A stretch of DNA of 48,529 nucleotides. Origin: Sphingomonadaceae bacterium (GTDB lineage: Bacteria; Pseudomonadota; Alphaproteobacteria; Sphingomonadales; Sphingomonadaceae). A program made the position numbers and the translations under genes. Location of the stretch: the NCBI GenBank assembly GCA_002863155.1, contig PKED01000214.1, forward strand, positions 1 through 48,529, read 5' to 3'. This document shows, piece after piece, positions 44,510-48,529 of the stretch. The stretch's first letter is position 1. Every line of letters begins with the position of its first letter. The notes under the pieces are model-generated. The model worked only from the letters and a program-made list of their open reading frames with translations. It was not told where the DNA came from and searched no databases.

Positions 44510-47248
44510 TCAAAGAGCGCCGTGGCAGTGCTTGTACTTCTTGCCCGATCCGCAGGGGCATGGCGCGTTGCGGCTCACCTGCCCGTCCAATGCTTCCGGA
44601 TCGGCGCCCAAGCCTTCGGTTGACGCGGCCAGCGCGAGCGGCATCGGCGCAAGCCGGGTCGTGACCAGCCCGAGCGATCCGCCGTCGATGTCGCGCGTGT
44701 CGTCCTCGCCGCTGAACGGGTCGAAGTGCGTCGTCAGGAAATCGGGCAGTTCCGGCAGATCGCTCGGCTGCTGGAACTGGAATTGCGCATGCGCGATCGT
44801 GCGAGTCACGTCTTCGCGGATCAGCCCGAGCATGCGTTCGAACAGCTGGAAGGCCTCCTGCTTATACTCGTTGAGCGGGGTCTTCTGTGCATAGGCGCGC
44901 AGATGGACGACCTGTCGCAAGGCATCGAGCGTCGCCAGATGCTCCTTCCAGTGATGGTCGAGATTTTGCAGCAAGATCGACTTTTCGACCTGGGTCCAGG
45001 TGTCCGGCTCCAGCGACGCCGCCTTCTCGGCGACATGCGCATCGGCGAGTTCGCGCACCCGCGTCTCGACGATCTCGGGATCGATCGCATCCTCGCTCAG
45101 CCAGTCGCGGACCGGCGGGGCGACGCCGAGCAGCGCGTCCGCTCGCTCGATCAGCAGGTCGACATTCCATTGTTCGGGGTAGCTCCCGACCGGGCAGGCT
45201 TCGCCGACGATCGTGTTGACGGTTTCGGCGCGCATGTCGGACACGATGTCGCTGACGGCATCGGCATCCATGATGTCGTTGCGCTGTTCGTAGATGACCT
45301 TGCGCTGATCGTTCATCACGTCGTCATATTCGACGACCTGTTTGCGGATGTCGTAATTGCGCGCCTCGACCTTTTTCTGCGCGGTCTCGATCGCCTTTGA
45401 CAGCCATTTCGAACCGATCGCCTCACCATCGGCGATGTTGGAGCGCATCATCCGCGCGAACATCGTATCGGGGCCGAAGATGCGGAGCAGATCATCGTCG
45501 AGGCAGAGATAGAAGCGTGACAGGCCTGGATCGCCCTGGCGGCCCGAACGACCGCGCAGCTGGTTGTCGATGCGGCGGCTTTCGTGGCGCTCGGTGCCCA
45601 GCACGAACAACCCGCCGGCCGCGAGCACTTCCTGCTTCTCGGCAGCCACTTCGGCCTTGATTCGCTCGATCGCGGCGTCGCGTTCGGGCCCTTCCGGCAC
45701 GTCCGCCAGTTCGTCGTTGATGCGAAACTCGACATTGCCGCCCAGCTGGATGTCGGTGCCGCGCCCGGCCATGTTGGTCGCGATCGTCACCGCCGATTTG
45801 CGTCCCGCCTGCGCGACGATATGCGCCTCGCGCTCGTGCTGGCGCGCGTTGAGGACGGCATGCTCGACGCCTTCCTTCCCCAGGAATTCGCTCAGCAACT
45901 CGGACTTCTCGATCGACACGGTGCCGACCAGCACCGGCTGGCCAAGATCGGCATGGTGCTTGATCTTCTTGGCGATCGCCGCGAACTTGTCCTGCGTGTT
46001 CTTGTAGAATTCGTCCTCTTCGTCGACGCGCTGCACGCCGACGTTGGTCGGGATCGTCACGACGTTCATCTTGTAGATGTCGTAGAATTCGGCCGCTTCG
46101 GTCGCCGCGGTGCCGGTCATGCCCGACAGCTTCGGGTACATGCGGAAATAATTCTGGAAGGTGATCGAGGCCATCGTCTGGTTCTCGGGCTCGATATCGA
46201 CTCCCTCCTTGGCTTCGACAGCCTGGTGGAGCCCTTCCGACCAGCGCCGCCCGTCCATCATGCGACCGGTGAATTCGTCGATGATGACGACCTTGCCGTC
46301 CTTGACGATATAATCGGTGTCGCGCTTGAACATCACATTCGCGCGCAGCGCCTGATTCAGGTGGTGCACGACCTGCGTGTTCTCGAAATCATAGAGGTTG
46401 GCGCCTTCGAGCAACCCCGCATCCTCGAGCATCCGCTCGGCCTTTTCGGTGCCGTCTTCGGTCAGGATGATCGAGCGCTGCTTTTCGTCGAAGTCGTAAT
46501 CCTTGGGGACCAGCTGCTTCACGATCGCGTCGACGCGGAGGTAAAGGTCGGTCTTGTCGTCGGTCGGGCCCGAGATGATCAGCGGCGTGCGCGCCTCGTC
46601 GATCAGGATCGAATCGACCTCGTCGACGATCGCGAAGTTGAACTTGCGCTGGACCATGCTCTCGCGATCATATTTCATGTTATCGCGCAGATAATCGAAG
46701 CCGAATTCGTTGTTCGTGCCGTAGGTGATGTCCGAATGATAGGCCGTGCGGCGCTGGCTTTCGTCGAGATTGGGGATGATGGTGCCGACCGTCATGCCGA
46801 GAAACCGGTAGACCTGGCCCATCCATTCGGCGTCGCGCGCAGCGAGATAGTCGTTCACCGTCACGACGTGCACACCGGTGCCGGGAAGCGCGTTCAGATA
46901 GGTCGCGAGCGTCGCGACAAGCGTCTTGCCTTCACCGGTGCGCATTTCGGCGATTTCGCCGCGGTGGAGCACGATGCCGCCGATCAGCTGAACGTCGTAA
47001 TGGCGTTGGCCGAGCACCCGGCGTGCAGCCTCGCGCACCGTGGCAAAGGCTTCGGGAAGCAGCGAATCGAGCGTCTCGCCCTGCTCCAGCCGCTCACGAA
47101 ACAAGATCGTCTGGCGCGCGAGATCGTCGTCGTTCAGCGCCTGGATCTGCGGTTCGAGCGCATTGATCTTGGCGACGACGGAGCGAAGCGACTTGACGTA
47201 GCGATCGTTGGACGAGCCGAATAAAGTGCGGGCGATGCTGCCGAGCAT
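44510..47248 (-). CDS. secA: Preprotein translocase ATPase SecA
   Basis: SecA is the motor that drives preproteins through SecYEG. The 912-residue protein has Walker [10 protein letters not shown] (about 102-110), [14 protein letters not shown], the preprotein-crosslinking and helicase domains ([18 protein letters not shown]), and a C-terminal SEC-C zinc motif with [14 protein letters not shown]. All landmarks are in order and the length is normal for alphaproteobacteria. AGGAA lies six bases before the ATG. A short ORF with a signal-peptide-like start lies upstream, separated by 106 bases that contain a GC-rich hairpin. Confidence 0.98.
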   Translation of the reverse strand: MLGSIARTLFGSSNDRYVKSLRSVVAKINALEPQIQALNDDDLARQTILFRERLEQGETLDSLLPEAFATVREAARRVLGQRHYDVQLIGGIVLHRGEIAEMRTGEGKTLVATLATYLNALPGTGVHVVTVNDYLAARDAEWMGQVYRFLGMTVGTIIPNLDESQRRTAYHSDITYGTNNEFGFDYLRDNMKYDRESMVQRKFNFAIVDEVDSILIDEARTPLIISGPTDDKTDLYLRVDAIVKQLVPKDYDFDEKQRSIILTEDGTEKAERMLEDAGLLEGANLYDFENTQVVHHLNQALRANVMFKRDTDYIVKDGKVVIIDEFTGRMMDGRRWSEGLHQAVEAKEGVDIEPENQTMASITFQNYFRMYPKLSGMTGTAATEAAEFYDIYKMNVVTIPTNVGVQRVDEEDEFYKNTQDKFAAIAKKIKHHADLGQPVLVGTVSIEKSELLSEFLGKEGVEHAVLNARQHEREAHIVAQAGRKSAVTIATNMAGRGTDIQLGGNVEFRINDELADVPEGPERDAAIERIKAEVAAEKQEVLAAGGLFVLGTERHESRRIDNQLRGRSGRQGDPGLSRFYLCLDDDLLRIFGPDTMFARMMRSNIADGEAIGSKWLSKAIETAQKKVEARNYDIRKQVVEYDDVMNDQRKVIYEQRNDIMDADAVSDIVSDMRAETVNTIVGEACPVGSYPEQWNVDLLIERADALLGVAPPVRDWLSEDAIDPEIVETRVRELADAHVAEKAASLEPDTWTQVEKSILLQNLDHHWKEHLATLDALRQVVHLRAYAQKTPLNEYKQEAFQLFERMLGLIREDVTRTIAHAQFQFQQPSDLPELPDFLTTHFDPFSGEDDTRDIDGGSLGLVTTRLAPMPLALAASTEGLGADPEALDGQVSRNAPCPCGSGKKYKHCHGAL

Positions 47249-47272
47249 GGGAAATTCCTGAATTACATGATG

Positions 47273-47300
47273 GAGTCAGCGCCCCGTCGACGGGGGCGCG
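47273..47300 (-). promoter_or_regulatory. GC-rich hairpin in the secA leader
   Basis: Read on the minus strand, GCGCCCC pairs with GGGGCGC around a short CGTCGAC loop, about 30 bases upstream of the secA ribosome site. It lies between the signal-peptide ORF and secA and has no T-run. It may be a processing or regulatory structure. Confidence 0.45.
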
Positions 47301-47354
47301 AGAGAAAGGTTCGGATAAGACGGCGGCCACGGCCACCGCCTGGTGCGCAACGGC

Positions 47355-47609
47355 CTATTCGCGACGGCGCCCGGCGAAGATCGGCACCGGTGCTGCAAGC
47401 GCGAATATGGTCGCGGCAGGCGTCAGCGCGACCCGGACGATCGCCGGCAACCGCTCGACCGGCCGGGCGGACCGGATGGCGACCGGCTCGACCGCGGCGG
47501 CTTCGCGACCAATGGCGACGGCGAAGGATTGCGGCGCTTCCGGACGCACCTGTCCCGCGACACCGGAAAGTGCCGTCAGCAGGGCCGACAGGAGCAGCAG
47601 CAGGTTCAT
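47355..47609 (-). CDS. Small secretory-signal protein immediately upstream of secA
   Basis: An 84-residue ORF. MNLLLLLSALLTALSGVAGQ is a strong signal-peptide or membrane-anchor sequence. The middle is unassigned, and a second apolar segment (ALTPAATIFALAAPVPIFAG) ends five residues from the C-terminus in an Arg-rich RRRE. No family is recognised. ATG 47609 is chosen as the start of the hydrophobic segment; the upstream in-frame extension is not protein-like. Position and shape recall secretion-monitor leader peptides such as SecM, but no known arrest motif is seen. It could also be a simple small exported protein. Confidence 0.6.
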   Translation of the reverse strand: MNLLLLLSALLTALSGVAGQVRPEAPQSFAVAIGREAAAVEPVAIRSARPVERLPAIVRVALTPAATIFALAAPVPIFAGRRRE

Positions 47610-47681
47610 AACGCGTCCATGGGCGAACAAGCGCGCGACATAAGCATTCGTTTCACGAACGTCCAACGCAAATCCGCAGGC

Positions 47682-48434
47682 TTATTGTTCAGGGTCGCTG
47701 CCCTGGGTCAGTTTCCAGCGCATGGCCGAGTGCCACGCCCGCGGCGCTGCTTTGCCTGAAGCGTCGCGTCCTGGGCGGAAACGGCCGTTGATGATCGCCT
47801 GCGTACAGGTTGCCGAGTCCAGCAATTCGGAACCGCTGGTCTGCAGAATGCGGCATTGGGTGATACGACCGAGCGCATCGACATCGAGCGCGAACTCGGT
47901 GCGTCCTTCCATCCCCAGCGCGCGCGCCTGTGGTGGATAGGAATCGACGGGAAACCAGTCGGCGATGTTGCCGATCGGCTCGGGATCGGTGCCGCCCGGT
48001 ACGGCAGCGACCGGGGCCGCCTGCGGTACGGGTTTGGCAGCCGGCGTCGGCGCAACGGCAGCACGCGAGACAACGCCGCTGCTTCTGCCCCCCACTGACG
48101 TGGGTGATGACCGGGGCCGTGTGCCTGCCCTGATGCACGCGAATGCCGCGGCGCAGCCCACTGCAGCCGCCAACGACGACCCCGCGAGGTCAGCAGCCGC
48201 GAAGGGCGGCGCACTCCACTCACTCGCGTGCGGTAAGCGACTGCGAGTAATACCGATCAACACATTCGCCCCAGCGAAAGGCTGACGCAGTTTTGCCTCC
48301 AGCTGCGCGTTCCGCTTGCTCGCGTGGGACCAACCAGCAGCAGTTCCGTCACACCCACCTACACATCGCACAACCGACAGCACAGTGAAGGCAGGCAAAT
48401 GCAGCGAGCGACGAGAGCAAAAGACAATGAGCAA
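47682..48434 (-). CDS. TonB C-terminal domain protein, N-terminal part doubtful
   Basis: The C-terminal about 110 residues are convincing: NIADWFPVDSYPPQARALGM, then EGRTEFALDVDALGRITQCR and SGSELLDSATCTQAI, end in the RFRPGRD segment of a TonB-C domain, like the protein at 26402-27163. A Pro/Ala linker (VAPTPAAKPVPQAAPVAAV) precedes it. Upstream of about 48090 the frame stays open but the residues no longer look like a membrane anchor, and the DNA composition changes. The true start is not identifiable; the gene may be broken or the edge sequence faulty. Confidence 0.55.
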   Translation of the reverse strand: MLIVFCSRRSLHLPAFTVLSVVRCVGGCDGTAAGWSHASKRNAQLEAKLRQPFAGANVLIGITRSRLPHASEWSAPPFAAADLAGSSLAAAVGCAAAFACIRAGTRPRSSPTSVGGRSSGVVSRAAVAPTPAAKPVPQAAPVAAVPGGTDPEPIGNIADWFPVDSYPPQARALGMEGRTEFALDVDALGRITQCRILQTSGSELLDSATCTQAIINGRFRPGRDASGKAAPRAWHSAMRWKLTQGSDPEQ

Positions 48435-48529
48435 CTGGATGAGAGCCCAAGGCCTAGCATGAGAGGACGACTCAGCGTCACCTCCGCAAGGCCCAGAGCG
48501 AGCAGTAGAACGGCAGCACGCCCAGAAGC
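48101..48529. other. Right-edge stretch of aberrant composition, no gene supported
   Basis: About 430 bases with no convincing coding sequence on either strand. The plus strand becomes increasingly poor in T: the last 169 bases contain only 12 T, while A is common and the stretch is dominated by AGC/GAG/CAG-like words. Codon structure typical of the rest of the window is lost. A low-quality contig end is the simplest explanation; foreign DNA is possible. Confidence 0.5.

Noticed and set aside
45584..47224. 546-codon plus-strand frame opposite secA
   Set aside because: It lies entirely within secA on the other strand and shows no protein-like motif.

Overview
The window is GC-rich DNA from an alphaproteobacterium, most likely a member of the Sphingomonadales (Sphingomonas or a close relative). 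This is inferred from gene content and protein style: two large TonB-dependent receptors, TonB-C proteins, Flp pilins, a comF-grxC-nitrilase-DUF1178 cluster, many GTG starts and 4-base start/stop overlaps. No database was searched. It reads as ordinary chromosomal backbone. I see no CRISPR array, integrase-bearing island, prophage, transposase or defence system. Both window edges cut or blur genes: serB has no stop at the left edge, and the last ~430 bases have aberrant composition.

Layout. 1-3.6 kb: serB and miaA diverge from overlapping start codons, followed by a minus-strand pterin/folate operon (folE, a pteridine-reductase-like SDR, folB). 3.8-6.4 kb: a TonB-dependent receptor with a strong terminator. 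6.5-8.9 kb: a glutathione-dependent formaldehyde detoxification operon (adhC, a VOC protein, fghA). 9.1-11.8 kb: a stand-alone SWIB protein and a second receptor. 11.8-15.5 kb: tRNA-Arg(CCT), the comF-grxC-nit-DUF1178 operon, a methyltransferase and a Nudix hydrolase. 15.6-16.1 kb: two Flp pilins. 16.2-20.0 kb: accA, xerD and a coupled pair of unknown genes. 20.0-21.8 kb: aroK-aroB-DUF2256. 21.8-26.4 kb: a tightly overlapping minus-strand run radA, cvpA, IscU-like scaffold, KefB-type antiporter, DUF423.

26.4-33.2 kb: a TonB-C protein, a glutathione S-transferase gene interrupted by an in-frame amber codon, a GT4 glycosyltransferase, rarA, a serine hydrolase, a YjbR protein and an unknown protein. 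33.2-36.7 kb: tRNA-Thr(TGT), a patatin-like protein, a LapA-domain protein and pyrF. 36.7-42.9 kb: a GNAT acetyltransferase, clpX, clpP, a GT2 glycosyltransferase, a DUF4328 protein, trigger factor and tRNA-Leu(TAG). 43.0-47.6 kb: a tandem pair of related unknown exported proteins, secA, and a short signal-peptide ORF just upstream of secA. 47.7 kb to the end: a TonB-C domain whose N-terminal side runs into the odd edge sequence.

Functional themes are housekeeping: shikimate and pterin biosynthesis, protein quality control and secretion (tig, clpP, clpX, secA), DNA maintenance (radA, rarA, xerD) and outer-membrane uptake. The observations most worth a second look are the nonsense codon in the GST gene, the signal-peptide ORF in front of secA (a possible secretion-monitor leader), the uncharacterised tandem exported pair, the Asp-Tyr-Lys pteridine-reductase signature inside the fol operon, and the aberrant right edge.
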